From contig CM024170.1 of assembly GCA_013433145.1 (NCBI GenBank), positions 4,917,459 to 4,981,458 of the forward strand: 64,000 nucleotides of DNA. The letters run 5' to 3'. A model generated the notes under the pieces. That model was not told where the DNA came from. It saw only the letters and a program-made list of their open reading frames with translations, and did no database searches. The position numbers were made by a program, and so were the translations under genes. The DNA is from Ascaris suum (taxonomy: Eukaryota; Nematoda; Chromadorea; Rhabditida; Ascarididae). Shown here piece by piece: positions 20,642 to 32,999 of this stretch (positions are counted from its first letter, which is position 1; every line of letters begins with the position of its first letter).

Positions 20642-23600
20642 TATTTCTTAGTTGTAAGCTTGGCTGTGTTTTACTGGTTAGTGGTATTTTGCAACTGATA
20701 TGAGATGTGACTGACTTGAGAGGTTCCGATCATAATTGCATCTCACTTTTCTGCGGCATTGCAATGCAATCAATCAGCCATCTATGAGGAGGGGTCGTTT
20801 GCTTTCATAGTATTTTGCGTTTTGTCGCGTTTGATTGTAGATCGTTGTTTATTTGTTTTTTCAGAAGATGAGGTCAATTTTATCTCACCTAGTCTTGCCA
20901 CATGCCAGTGAAATTCTGCAATAAAGTAAGATAAAGTTTGTTTCAATGATTAAAACTTTGAAACAGGACCGAAATACGTATAAGGGAGGGAGAAATCTGT
21001 GCCGTCCTTTCAAGGACGAGCCTGTCATGAGGACGATGATATGTAGTTGTGATCGGATCAGTTTTCTGATTTCACTGGTAGGGAAGTTTTGAGGGATGGG
21101 AATGAAATTGACATCGGAGTTTATTCTATGCACAGCTCTGGTAGAAGAAATGCTTTATTCTAGTATGTCGCTCCCATGGAATATTTTCTGTAAAATGCAA
21201 CAAAGGGCCTCCCACCGCAATATTCGACTGGTTTGCATGCGGGCAGTGAAGAGGAACTCTGAGTTTAGCAGAGGACGGAATCAGACTGTTCGGCGACCAC
21301 ACGAGCACATGTTTTGTATATAATGACGTAGCTTTATGCGGTTGTTGTTCATTCCGTCTCTCTTACACTGCCATCAAGCTGTGCCGTTCCTCTCGTCCTC
21401 TTAAAGCGACATTCAGCTTTGGTTGATCACCCTCCCTCTGCTTCTGTCAATCATTAAATAATTCAATACTCGTATTCGCTCTCCCACAATACTCCCACAG
21501 TAAATGATTTTCTGTCGTGCGCGGTTAGCAGACATGATAAAATAATGGGATAGCAATTTGAGCCTTAGCATGTTCTGAGGATAAATTTGCATGACTTAAA
21601 AATATTCTCTTGTTTAGAGGCTGTAGATATGAACTGGCTACGTCAACAGCAAATTCCTAGTTTGTATGGGAAATAGTGTATTTTTACGAGTATTGAAGCA
21701 TCGGCGTCCGCAATTCACCAACGTTAGTCTCACCTCGAAACGGAAGGTGGATTTGTTGGAGTAGTGCGGATGTTCTGTTGACTGCCTTCTGGCTACTGAC
21801 CAGTGAGCTGCCCCAGAGTATCGCTGTGCTGCCCGATACGATATGCTTCAATCTACCATCTTGCAGTTCGCCTCGATCGTCGCAATTGCGTACTGCCAAA
21901 CTATTCCATTGAGAGTATTATATTGCATGCATTGATTCGTTTTTTATTGTATTCAGATGATTTGTCGTTTTTTTTGAAGTGGCTGTCGTTTTGAGAAGAA
22001 TGATCATTGTATAAAGCTGTCTCAACGTTTTTATGTCTTCTTCGGCACTTCCCAAACTTGTTGTATTTTACGCAGACGTTTCCTCATCTGTGTTGTGGAT
22101 CGGATGAATTAAGCACCAAGTTGGATGTTGAAGGATGTTTCGTTCTAGGTGTTCATAAGCGAAGAGTGTTCAACAAACTGGGATGCATGATGGGGGTGAC
22201 CTGATATTCATTTTCAAAAACTCCAATTCTATGGTTTGCTTGCAGCATTGTTTCACAGGGCAATGGAGTATCGTTTTCTGAAACCTTTCTTAGGCAATTA
22301 ATTACCTTTGAAGATCCGCAGCTAATAGTCTTATTTTCGACAGCTGCCGGCATGATGCAGAGTAGTATTGAAATGCAAGTTTCGTGGCTAATTCAGTATC
22401 CACAATTCCTACAGAACAAGCGTTGCCTAGTTTGGTCTGGAGTTGGTCGTAAGTCGCCGACCACAGCGCAAAGAACGGACGGCGAACGATGCCGCTGTGG
22501 CATACGATGTTTGAAGGGAGATTGGAAGGTGGCAATCTCCAATTTTTTTTAAATGGCACTCTTTCAGTCAAGTTTCATTGGTCAATCGCTGCAGTATCAT
22601 CCATCCTCTTGAACGAACTCAAAGAAAGGTGAGGATAGAAAACGTGTGACCTTCGTTCGCTCTGTCTTCCGGTCTCCAAGTGCAGGCACAGAACAGATAT
22701 TGCAAGTGTTGTATACTTAAGTAATTATGAAATTGCAATCGAGATTGGTTCCTCAATTCTCGATTTGGATGTGAGCAAGAGCAGTGAGTTAGCAAAAACA
22801 GCCGGATGTAGTAAGAGGCACTAATTTATGCAATTACATTCTCAGATGCAAACTGCTCGCCTATGCGCCGAAAGTGGACTCTTATTAGTGCTCGTGTAAA
22901 CTGTTTGCTGTGTACATATGAGCTGCTTTTCCAATGGTTGTCACACTATGGATTAGCGGGACTAGACTTGAACGCTATTCTATACAAACTCGCGTATGTG
23001 GTTTATGCCCGTGAAATGAAAGCAACGAACAGTTCACCTACTATGATACAGTAAAGTTATAAGGATATGCAATTAAAAACCTAGCTAATAGAGAGTGCAT
23101 TCGATATGTTGCTGTAGATTGTTTTATTCCCAAAATAAACGCCTGTAAACAGCGCTGAAATTCACGAATTCCTCGCGGGTTTAGGTGACGTAAATTTAAG
23201 GAAGTGCAAAGATTAGCATATTAAATAATATGATTAATCGTAATCATATTCACTGATGGTAAGGATTTCGTTTCACTGCAGCTTCCAAAAGCGAAGATGC
23301 TGCTCAAAAATACTCGCTTGCAGAAGAAAACAAAAATGAGTCTGCTTTTAGGGGAGACTTTTCTATCTATTCACTTCAGCCTATCACCTATGAGAGCGAA
23401 CTCTTCGGATTTTAATTTGCATTTGAAAACAAACCGAGTTTTCGTTTTTTTAGTGTCACATCTTATTCGATTGTTTGCAGATCTCAAAAATGCAGTTTCA
23501 CGAAGAGTGACGCATTTATGCGTATATTTTTCATTTTGGTCATCTATTTCTTGCTGCAATTTCTCTTCTATTCCCTTTATAATATAACGAGTCGCCAGAC

Positions 23601-24251
23601 TACATCCTTCGCATTTGCTGCTCGTGCAGTGGAGTCCTACTCTTTAAGCAACGTATACCTCATAAACGGAAGAACGTACTGCTGAGATGACTAAGAGGAC
23701 TCATTCGGACAGTTTCTCATTCTCCTTTCTATTGCAAAATTGTCACCGCAATCCTCTTCTTTAAAATTAATCTCTCATCTCTCATACTCCTATGCACTCT
23801 TACACACCATGTACTTTCTTTTCTTGCGATTTCTTTTATCTCTTCCATCCATCTTCCATTTCAACAATGTTGTCGATTAATCAGATCAAGAAAAAAAACG
23901 ATGTTCTGGTGGACGAATAATTAAAAATCAATGCAACGCAAGTGCGATTGTTTCTTTCTACGGAGCGCATTTATTCAGCAAATCTTAACCGAATTCAAAC
24001 AACTTTGACGAAGATTCCAGTGAGTTGTATACAAACTTATGTCGCCCAAAATGATTATCAAAACAGATGAACTATGAATAAGTGCATTAAAATCATAAGA
24101 ATTTTTGAAACAAAATAAGTCAACCAACACTGATGCAACCAGTAATTCGGATGTTTTCTTGTTGCAATAAAGAAAGCAGATGCTTTTTTGACAAAAGAAA
24201 GGAATTATAAAGAGAATTTCATATTTGTACATAATAGAGACAACGGAATAT
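20642..24251. other. intergenic, no confident gene
   Basis: Several 60-96 codon frames occur on both strands and overlap one another, without domain character or splice support. A G+C-richer patch at about 21700-22550 keeps frames open on both strands and may be old repeat sequence. Confidence 0.5.
23970..23975 (-). terminator. candidate poly(A) signal, minus strand
   Basis: TTTATT on the + strand reads AATAAA on the minus strand, 277 bases after the stop of the candidate terminal exon at 24252-24380. Its value depends on that exon being real. Confidence 0.25.
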
Positions 24252-24380
24252 TTAAGACGAGAAATCCCAAGGTGGAGTACCAAGTGGACTTCTACGACTT
24301 TTACAGTCACTTTCCTGTATAAGAGATTCAGCTGATTTAATCCGCGCCTCGTAATTTCCCTCCACTGTTGCACTCAAGTC
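24252..24380 (-). CDS. candidate terminal exon, unknown protein (partial)
   Basis: A strong 3' splice site (AAATTTTCAG) opens a 42-codon frame on the minus strand in phase 0, ending in a stop at 24252. The peptide is hydrophilic, with an Ala/Glu/Lys-rich helix-like part (YEARIKSAESLIQES) and the C-terminus PLGTPPWDFSS. A longer ORF overlaps it in another frame but has no such protein character. It is phase-compatible with the candidate exon at 26979-27110, so both could belong to one minus-strand gene. I do not recognise the family, and a chance frame of this length is possible. Confidence 0.35.
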   Translation of the reverse strand, partial: DLSATVEGNYEARIKSAESLIQESDCKSRRSPLGTPPWDFSS

Positions 24381-25997
24381 CTGAAAATTTCCTGAACTTT
24401 TTATTGAATTAGGTGCACATGAAATCTGTTAGCGTTCAGCACTGTGGTAATGCTTGTTCAACGTTGCTTATTTGTGTCCTTGCAATCTCATGTATCCTTT
24501 TGTGCGCTCTCCTGTTTTGTTCCCCTATGCATCCCAAACAAAGGGACATTCGCCGATATTGTTGAGCAACCATAGAATGACATTCATTGCCTGATTTATG
24601 TCGCAATTGAATCTTAAGTGATCGTTCGCTAAAACCAAACTTCGATATTAAAATCTTTGCAAATGCGGTACCTAAGAATTTCAGTGCACTTCCAGTATTT
24701 ATTAAGTGACATCGCAGTATTAGCTTTCATTAGCGCTTTCTTAGTGCGAAGCTTTTAGCGTACGGAATGACATATGTGTAGAGATATTCATTGCATTCTC
24801 ATCCGAAATATTTCAAAGCGATTTGCAGCCGTTTCCATCAACGGCTTCAAATTTCAGCAGTGAGTTTCAATTGGCGATATTTTTCTCATTGTTCTCGATG
24901 TGCTCTAAATTCGAAAATTACTTCATACGCATACTTTTCTTTGTCATATTTTAAATTTAGATGACTTTTTCTTTTTCGAAGAAAATTCCGCTTGTTAGCT
25001 TATTATGTGCTTGTAGCGCTTCATCAAAAAAAGCTCAACATACACCAAATGTTAGCTGTTCAATAGAACTCGGCCCGCATAACGGCCTTATAACCTTCAG
25101 CAACAAACTTCTCTCGCATAAATCCTCAACAAATAAGCGAATTGCTTCTGTGGATGTTAGGGTATATTTCAGACGAGTGCATTGCAGTCGGAAAGGAATT
25201 GTAAGACCCATTAGTTAAATGCCATTTGTTGCGTAGAGAGAAAGCAACTGACCTTCAACTCTTATAAGAGTTGTATGAGGAAACTCTAAAATACGTAATT
25301 GAATAGCGCAAATCGGTTGCTGCATCTGTCAGCTGCTCGCCGATCCTTGCCCTAGCAAATGGTCTCTCTTTGTAAGATGATAAAGCAACTGAGCAGAGAC
25401 TTAAACGGGATATCTTTTCAGCCTTTGATATATTAGTTCGTTGCCCTCATGACAGTAAATCCAAAGAACGCATTCAGGGAGAAACATTTCAACTAAACAT
25501 CACTAAATGCCTGAATATCTTGCACAAAACATCTGTGAATTTATGAATGTTTTATATTTGTTGGCACATCTCTTCATATATTTTCAAAAATTTTCCCAGA
25601 AAAGCTCGCTCATCGTATAAAGTATAGCCAAAACGATCACTTCATTTTCCGTCCAACGTGATCGGCAATATGATGTGCCTATAATTTATGACCAATGATG
25701 GGTGATGCGAAATCAATAGATTCACATGACTTGATGCTCAAAATGGACAAGATTGGAGCAGTGTTGTACCTATCGTATCGGTTGTATTTTATAGGATTCT
25801 AAAACATTCCCACTATTAATAAAAAAAGATATTTTCACTACATTTATAATTTTTTAGCCCAAACGGTTTGCTCTTCTAGAATGCAAGGCTAAACAACGTT
25901 ATTCAGCAAAAATTTGTCCACATCACCGAATCTTCCAAAGTATAAAATGATTCCTACGCTTACGATGTAGGCAAAAAAATTGCTGTTCTTTCGATTC

Positions 25998-26087
25998 AAA
26001 CGTACCACTTATGTAATTTGAAGTCAAGAAGATTGAAGATCCAAACGTACCACTTATGTAATTTGAAGTCAAGAAGATTGAAGATCA
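25998..26087. repeat. 45-bp tandem duplication
   Basis: A unit containing CGTACCACTTATGTAATTTG is repeated head to tail with a 45-bp period (copies from 25998 and 26043), nearly identical over about 43 bp. This indicates a recent local duplication. Confidence 0.9.
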
Positions 26088-26978
26088 GCGATTGCACCTG
26101 GTCGCTCCAGAAAAGACCGATGTTCTGGGCCTTTTACACATTGATTTTAAAAAAAAAACGTCAGGCAATTGCACAGCATGAATTTTCCATGCTCATGTGA
26201 ACTTTTCACGTGAATAGAGCTGTTATTTGTGCTCACTTATCGAATGGCTTCGAAACGATTGAAGCCGTCCAGAAAAATCTCTTACGGAGTTGCGGTTTGC
26301 TGAAAAAAAAGCGGCACTGGCGAACATTTCGAAAATGGCTCAATACTGTCGACGGCGAATGCGGTTAATGAAACTAGTAGCCACACATCCTCAGGCAAGA
26401 CTCGCGCTGCTCGCTAAAGCATTTAACTTTTTGCCTGTGGCAGTCTATTTTGCTTTACTTCTCACACTCGCGCCAACATTAGCACCAGTCAAAGAATGTT
26501 ATTCAATCAGCACCTTCATAGGAACAATCCGAATGCTGAGCAAAAAAAAAAAACACATGTGCATTTCATGGAATGAATTATATCCATAATCGAAGATGTT
26601 TTCACTAAGAAATGCATAAACGCTGAAAAAGTTCGGAAAATCTCTCCAAAAAATAAAATCATTTCCACGAAATCAAAAAGGTGACGATATTTTAAAGTGG
26701 TAATCTTTTAATATGCACCGTTGCAGGTATTCTCCAAAATCTCTAACGCAGACAAATTAATAACAAATCTGCAGCAAATAAGAGTTTTAGAAAAAACATC
26801 ATTGTAACTTTATAATATAAATATAGAACTATAATCCGATGATGTAAGTGGTTGCTGGAAGTGAAACTAGGGATAGGGGCTCATATGAATGAGAGCTCCA
26901 AAAAAACTTTCTTTCTTTCTATTAACACGAAGCAAAAACCCCTACTCCCCTCTTTTACTATACCTTTTTTTCACTCAC

Positions 26979-27110
26979 CAAAATATAGGTGACCTTCTGA
27001 GGATCAGAAGTTTGCAGAATAAACCCACCACGTGTCAAAGATGAAGATACTTCTTTACAACGGCTTTCATATTGCAATGAGACTGTCGTCAAAGTGCTTG
27101 TGGTACCAGT
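26979..27110 (-). CDS. candidate internal exon, unknown protein (partial)
   Basis: A minus-strand frame open for 44 codons ends precisely at a consensus donor (TTTTG then GTGAGT). The peptide includes QYESRCKEVSSSL and GGFILQTSDPQKVTYIL and reads like a folded domain. The latter part is faintly like a START-domain strand, but the expected D-x-K-G-x-x-P follow-on was not found, so no function is assigned. The 5' acceptor is unclear (possibly within 27080-27110). The end phase matches the candidate terminal exon at 24252-24380. Confidence 0.33.
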
Positions 27111-28439
27111 TTAGGTGGTGAAATACTCTGTGCAGCTATCAAACTTTTTCAATGATTAGCATCGCTTCAAAATGCCACCGTAAGCAACAAGGGTATACAT
27201 ATTGCCCATATAGTGATAAAAATATGGATGGAAGCGATCTGCTGCCATTAAGGCTGTGCGACTTCACGTAGAGGGAAACTTCACAAGAACCTTGAATTTT
27301 ACTAATGAAAACGCTCCATTGTTTTTGACTTTTGAATGACCAGTAAATGACCGCTTCCACAGAAAACCTAATGTCCACTTATTTCGAAGGTAAAACTATT
27401 TCAAATGTTCCCGTGCTGAAACGTGATTTATTTATATGTGAGTTGCCGTATCCATCTTAGTTTTGTTTTTTTTTGGCGATTTTGAAAAAAAAAAAGAGGT
27501 TTCCATATTAGCTGCTTTGAATACTCTAATACCTCCTCCAGTGATCAAATACACTTTGGTTTATTCTCAGTTTGATGTACCATCTGCCGACAACGGTTTT
27601 TTCTACTCATCCCGCCTTCGCAGCCAATCTAGCTCATCTTCACCTTTCTTATCCGTCTTCCTTCGCTGTTTTTTCCTCCCTTATTTATAAGCCGTCTGTA
27701 TGTAGGTGACCGAAATGCCCTCCGATTGAAGCAAAGTAAGGAAACAGGCTGCAATCTTCAGCTACAGCCTTCAGTATCACTACTCTCTGTGCAGATGTTC
27801 ATGAAAATCTCTATATTTTTATAACAACCTCTTGCAAATACGGTTTGCTGCAAACGTTCGACTTTTCAAAACATGCTTTAAACTGTTTGCTTTAACTGGA
27901 TAAAAAGGAACATCGGCGGAGTGGAGTGTCTAGAGTAAACATAAGGTTTCATCGCTTATACACCGCATATTTGTCCGAAATAATCCGCCAGGAAAACTAT
28001 CACTTCCAATAATGAGACTGGTTGAAATCAGTGGTTTTATAGCAAGATGTGTTACATATCAAAACACAAAAATATCACAACAAGCAATTAATATACGTCG
28101 GAACGTTGTCGATAGGGCATCTGGGTGTTAAGGAATTGTCGATAGAGGAAGCTTGTATGAGGAATCACCCACTCACATGTGGCGGTTCAGCGAAAGTTCC
28201 AATGAAGAACGGATTTGCAATCCTGCAATAAATGACCGCAATATTATGGCTTCGAGTACATCAATGTACCAACTTAAGTAATTTAAATACAGTTCAGCGT
28301 GTATTGCAGCTCTGCAATTTTTCTCGCTACTGTAGAAAAATCACAACATTCGGTGATTCCAATGCTAATTAAGCGAGGGTGTGTCTTCCTTTTTTTTCAG
28401 CACGTCCAGGAATGAAAGCGTACAATCCGTCGGTGCTTC

Positions 28440-29060
28440 ATAACGCACATGCGGCTGAGTTTAGGGGAGAGTTTTAGACAACGATTTCAATGTCGCCTCT
28501 TTGGCGACATGGCCATTCAGTGTGCCGCTTTAAATAGCTCAAAGCAAGATTTCAGCGAAATTACCTTCCATCGTCACGCAACATTCCATCAGAACCTTTC
28601 AACCTTTTTTCATAGGCTGTCGAAAACAAGCTTCCGCCGAACTTCTGGAAATAGCTGCAAGGAATCTGAAGCACGCATCGCGTACGAAGCACGAGAGACA
28701 CACTTCCGACGAGGGGCCCACCAGAACTCTAGTTGGCCTTGTGGTGGTCGCGGACTTGCTCGTTTCACTGGTGTCGTTATGCATTCCGACGCCTTTCCGC
28801 GGCCATAATCAACGTCGTGCTCTCTCGTGTAGCAGATGACAACGTTGTCCAGTGATGAACGAAGGAGCTGCAACGGAGGCAGTGAAGAGCGAACGAGCGC
28901 AAGTTGTTGTTTCAGATTCTACGGTAATCGAGCTCGGGCTATCCAAACGCAGAACTCATTTCTGCCTCCCTCGACTGCACCCTTGGATAGTTGTTCACCG
29001 TTTCCCTACTGTTTCAGTGGTAGAACTCTCTTCCTTTCACGTCGACCTTTTACCTAACCA
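28440..29060. other. G+C-richer patch with overlapping open frames on both strands
   Basis: Frames stay open on both strands because stop codons are rare in this base composition. On the + strand a frame entering at a possible acceptor near 28616 is open to 28843, and a minus-strand frame covers 28610-28873. None has a recognisable domain. It could hold part of a gene or an old repeat; I cannot choose. Confidence 0.3.
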
Positions 29061-29191
29061 AGAGTTGATTTTTTTGAAGTGCGAAAGGAATAGGAAAGCA
29101 AATGACATAAGACTAATTGATGCGGTGACCCCGTTACAACTGCGCTCATAACCGTCATCAACATAAGTGCACTCGGATCGATAGAACGCAC

Positions 29192-29356
29192 CTTGTCTTG
29201 ATCACCACACATTAGCGAACGACGCCTCTGCTGGCAGCGTTCGTCTCCAGCTGGAGTCTTCGACGGCTCGCAAATCTCTGACATCCGGGTGCAATCACCG
29301 AAATCCATAGAATTTGACCGCTCGAAAATCGAACCTCCACAATAATTGGTGAGCAT
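29192..29356 (-). CDS. candidate exon with basophilic phosphosite-like motifs (partial)
   Basis: The minus-strand frame starts at an ATG (29356) and runs 55 codons to a plausible donor (GACAAG then GTGCGT) in phase 0. It is Ser/Arg/Cys-rich and contains FERSNSMDFG and QQRRRSLMCG, which resemble basophilic-kinase or 14-3-3 sites. A pyrimidine tract lies upstream. It could be the 5' exon of the candidate minus-strand gene that would include 26979-27110 and 24252-24380; the phases allow this. No family recognised. Confidence 0.33.
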
Positions 29357-31658
29357 TACGGGGAATGTTAGAGTCGTTAAAGTGGAGAACCAGGAGAGAA
29401 GGAAGTATCAACCCGAATGACGCTGATGGAAACCGAAAGCCTTTATATAGTGCAATAAATTTTTGAATATAGAATATGCATAAGTGAGAGCGATGAAATG
29501 GTCACAACTATAAACTACCAGGCAATCATATCTCTCGATCATTCGTCTGCGAAACAACAGTGCTGTTTTACATATAAATAACTGGAAGTGCAAGGAACAT
29601 TAATTGCTCGCATAGTGCGCTATTCATTCGCCATCGAGATGATTTTGCGCGATGCGAAGCAGCTCTTAAAACTTTCCCTCCGCTATGCTCGCGCTCGATT
29701 GTCGGGTGCTCCCGGTAAATTTGCCATCAAAGTTAACAACCAGTTACAAATTAACCTTACGGCAAAATAAACATGAAAATCAATGTTACACAAATTGCGA
29801 TGTTCACAGAGCACTCTGTAAATAATAAACTATGCAGTGGCGATTATTCTTACCTTTATGATTGACTTGGAATTTAAAACATCCCAATGCATATATTCAG
29901 CTGAGTCTTAAATTTTCTTTAGGGTTCGAGTCTTGAGATAACCTTGCACATTTCGCATTGCCAATAACCCGGCCTGATTATCTGTCCCATTTTGAAGCAG
30001 TTGATGTGTTCATCTCTACGCCGAATCCGTCGTTAATTTGCTGATGAGCTAGATAATTGTAGAAGGTGTGAGAAGAGAGAGTAAACCTTGATCACGAACA
30101 TCAGGATCCATTGTAGTCAACATTCGAAGCGAACTGGTTGTCCACCAGTGAAGATACTTTTAAAAACCTACATGGAAGCAACTGCAAAAAATTTCTTCCC
30201 TTCCAGTGATCACAGATGTGTAAAGACGATTAACAAAGGAACATTTATGTGGTTGTGCTCTCTAGATGAAGTCTCGTATAGGAGATGGAAAGGAATCGAA
30301 TATCCAGGTTAATTACATGATTGTGTGCTCAAAAATCCAATACCCAGGTCAGCTCTTTCTCCTTGAGTTTGTGCGATCAATGTACAATTACTGCCGGATT
30401 CTGTACAAATCAAAACAACATGTAACTAATTAATTATATGATGGTGTGGTTTGGAATGGAGAATTTATAATTCAGACCAACGATCAGTACTGCTTTTGGC
30501 ACACCCCTGAAAGGTTCTGGTGGATATAATCGTAAAATTTGTCTACAATCTTTCAGCTTTCAAATCATCAGCCGATCGTTGGTTGGTGAAAAGAACTAAA
30601 AAAAAACTATGAAATACTTTTGCGGCCATCCGATACTCATCATTACAATCTTCAACTAGAAATGCTGATTTGTTTATGATGTATTCGTTTGGAGTTCCAA
30701 AAATACAGTGAACGACGTATATGAATGCATGAGAACTTTTTAAATTTTTATCCGCAACAACGACATTAACCTATCAGCACAGCTCACAAAATGTGTCCTA
30801 TTTACAACAACGTCAAGCAGAAATGGAATACCTTTAACTTACTATGGACCGAAACAAGTTGGCTGATGGCTAATTCAACACGCATCATCCAAAGAATGGC
30901 GATTACAATCAGAATAACATGACGCTTTCAAGAAATAAGGGGGTCAGATGAGCGACAGTCAAGCCTATTGGGAAAAAATTTCAATACTCAACAAAATGGA
31001 CTAATCAGGGCAAAGGAATTACACATGAAGGTAGTAACAAGGGATATCAGCTTCAACGAACTCGTAATTGCCTCACATTCATTCACTTACACGTAGTAGG
31101 CGGATTCAGTGAACTAGAGTATACTAGAAAATAATCTCGTTGGAGCGGGGCATAGAAAGAGTACAATATGTCTAGCGAATATTTTACAAACCAAAGCGGC
31201 GCAAATGTCCTGTTTACTGGAATTTGCTAGTGGCCATTTGCTGCTAATATTTGCTGTAGTCAATATCCCCATCCAATAAATATGTTTGTCAAGACGCTCT
31301 CATAAAAACTGCTTCCCCTAAGATGCCCTTAAACATATCCGTTATATCAAAATGTGCGGTGAATCCATTTATCGTCTCTCTGCTTAATGTGCAACTTACC
31401 CATCATCTTCTTATAAATGAACATTTTACAAGACGACGCGAGTTCACTAGATGGCAAAGTGATAGCTGTAAATGATAAATTATATTTCTCTATATGGCTC
31501 TCTATAGTTCTATAGAATTTGAACAGTTGCCGAATGAGTTCACCCAAACCTATACACCTAAGATACTTGAATTCGAATAGTGAAATTCAAATATTTACCC
31601 AAACCAAATGTCCTAATATTAAACGGCCACACCGAGCTCACACATAAAACTGGGCACA
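29357..31658. other. intergenic, no recognisable gene
   Basis: Short frames only. A 60-codon + strand frame at 29588-29770 has unremarkable content and no splice support. Confidence 0.5.
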
Positions 31659-31664
31659 TTTATT
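31659..31664 (-). terminator. poly(A) signal of the 153-aa gene
   Basis: The minus strand reads AATAAA 85 bases after the stop codon at 31749, a normal nematode spacing. Confidence 0.5.
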
Positions 31665-31748
31665 TGTTTCTCCTACCTCTCTACATTATCGAGTGAAAAG
31701 CTGTTTTAGAAGGAAATCGTTGCTTTTTCCCGAAGAATTTGCCGAACC

Positions 31749-32886
31749 TTAGAAATCTTTAAAATTAAGCTTGCGTCGCAATCCGAAGTAAAAAGAATCT
31801 TGATCAGAAGCAGGCGTCGACATGTGTGACAGCCTCGAAAGATATCTGCGCTGGTTTGGAGCAGACAAGAAATCGGGTTGATTGTAGGGTGGTGGAGGAT
31901 TACCCGACTTCTCTGGTGTTTTCTTGCAGTCCAAATTGACCTCAGTGCCGCATTCTGTGTTCTCTGTTCCTATAGATGAGAGCGAAATAGAATCAGGCGC
32001 AGTCATCTGAAATTTGAAATGCTTAATCTTGTCTGCGATTAACAACGCGTGGCCTGAATTGATGGGCATGGGCGATGGAAATTTGCGATGATGTTCGGAA
32101 GAAGATTACCTAAAAATTTTGTGCCGAGCCTAGTAATCCGGACGCTCCTGGATCGCCTTCTTCCCCATCCTCCTTCCCCTATCCTCTTCATTCCTGTGTC
32201 AAGAAGGTGAGAGCAGAGGACAAGTAAGCTGAAACGAAAAGGTGAATGATTGCGGGGAAATTGAAGACTCTGGAAACTTCGAAGAAAAACATCAAAAACA
32301 ACAATTCCCTCAAGCGAGACCAATCTTGTAGTTTTACCCTCAGATTTCGATTTGCAACTGTAAAAAAAATGACCCCTGACAAACTTTCACGTAGTAAGCC
32401 AATAAGTTTATAGGAGCCTAGGCACTACTCATGTGCAATCTGCCGACATTTAAAGCATTTGATAGTAGGTTTTCATGGAACACACTCGGATCCACCCGCA
32501 ATATTTCAAATAATCCGATATTCCTATTGGGGTTTGTGTACACGAGAACTTGCTTCTGCTCCTGTTTTTAGGTGCTCGGAATGATTAGAACTCCTTTTCG
32601 GCCTGCGAACAGTTGTGAGCTTATGAAGAAACTTCTGAGTGTGTGTAAAGGCAAACTGAGGATATAACTTTCTAAAGCATACCATTTGCTGGTCGCCGGG
32701 TTTGAGCGGCGAAATTTGTTTCTTCTGTGACGTCCGTTCCTCAACAACTAATGGAAATTGTCTCTTCTGGGATCGCTTTCCGTCGACGATCGCCTCCGAC
32801 GATCCACATGCCTTCGGCAATTCGACGTCGAAATTCGTCGAACGCGTCGCATCATTAACAGGATCAACACATTCATTGGTAATCAT
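31749..32886 (-). CDS. small disordered protein with PPxY and RxL-like motifs, 2 exons
   Basis: Exons 32886-32683 and 32006-31749 are joined by a 676-base intron (GTATGC donor, AATTTCAG acceptor, phase 0 on both sides). The product has 153 aa, no signal peptide and no membrane segment. It is rich in Ser, Pro, Thr, Lys and charged residues, so probably disordered. Visible motifs are PPPPY at 105-109, a PPxY ligand for WW domains such as those of NEDD4-type ligases or YAP-like proteins; RRYLSRLS at 121-128; and LRRKLNF at 144-150, which resembles a cyclin-docking RxL motif. I recognise no family. The start was chosen because the frame closes just upstream and a TATA box precedes it by about 105 bases; a missed upstream exon is possible. 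Confidence 0.6.
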
Positions 32887-32990
32887 CTCCACAATTCGCC
32901 AAGCACATCATACAGGAGACTCAAGTGGACGGGATCCACCAACTTCTGAGACCGAACAATCTCACAATGAGTATCCTCCGCAAACAGTCC

Positions 32991-32997
32991 TTATATA
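32991..32997 (-). promoter_or_regulatory. TATA box of the 153-aa gene
   Basis: The minus strand reads GGTATATAAGG here, about 105 bases upstream of the proposed ATG at 32886. That is a suitable distance for a TATA element plus a short 5' leader. Confidence 0.4.
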
Positions 32998-32999
32998 CC

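Noticed and set aside
23975..24373. 132-codon minus-strand ORF
   Set aside because: It overlaps a better-supported candidate exon in another frame, has low-complexity hydrophobic content and no domain character.
25020..25218. Overlapping open frames on both strands (85 codons + strand, 58 codons minus strand)
   Set aside because: Both strands look equally coding, no consensus splice pair fits, and lengths are at background level.
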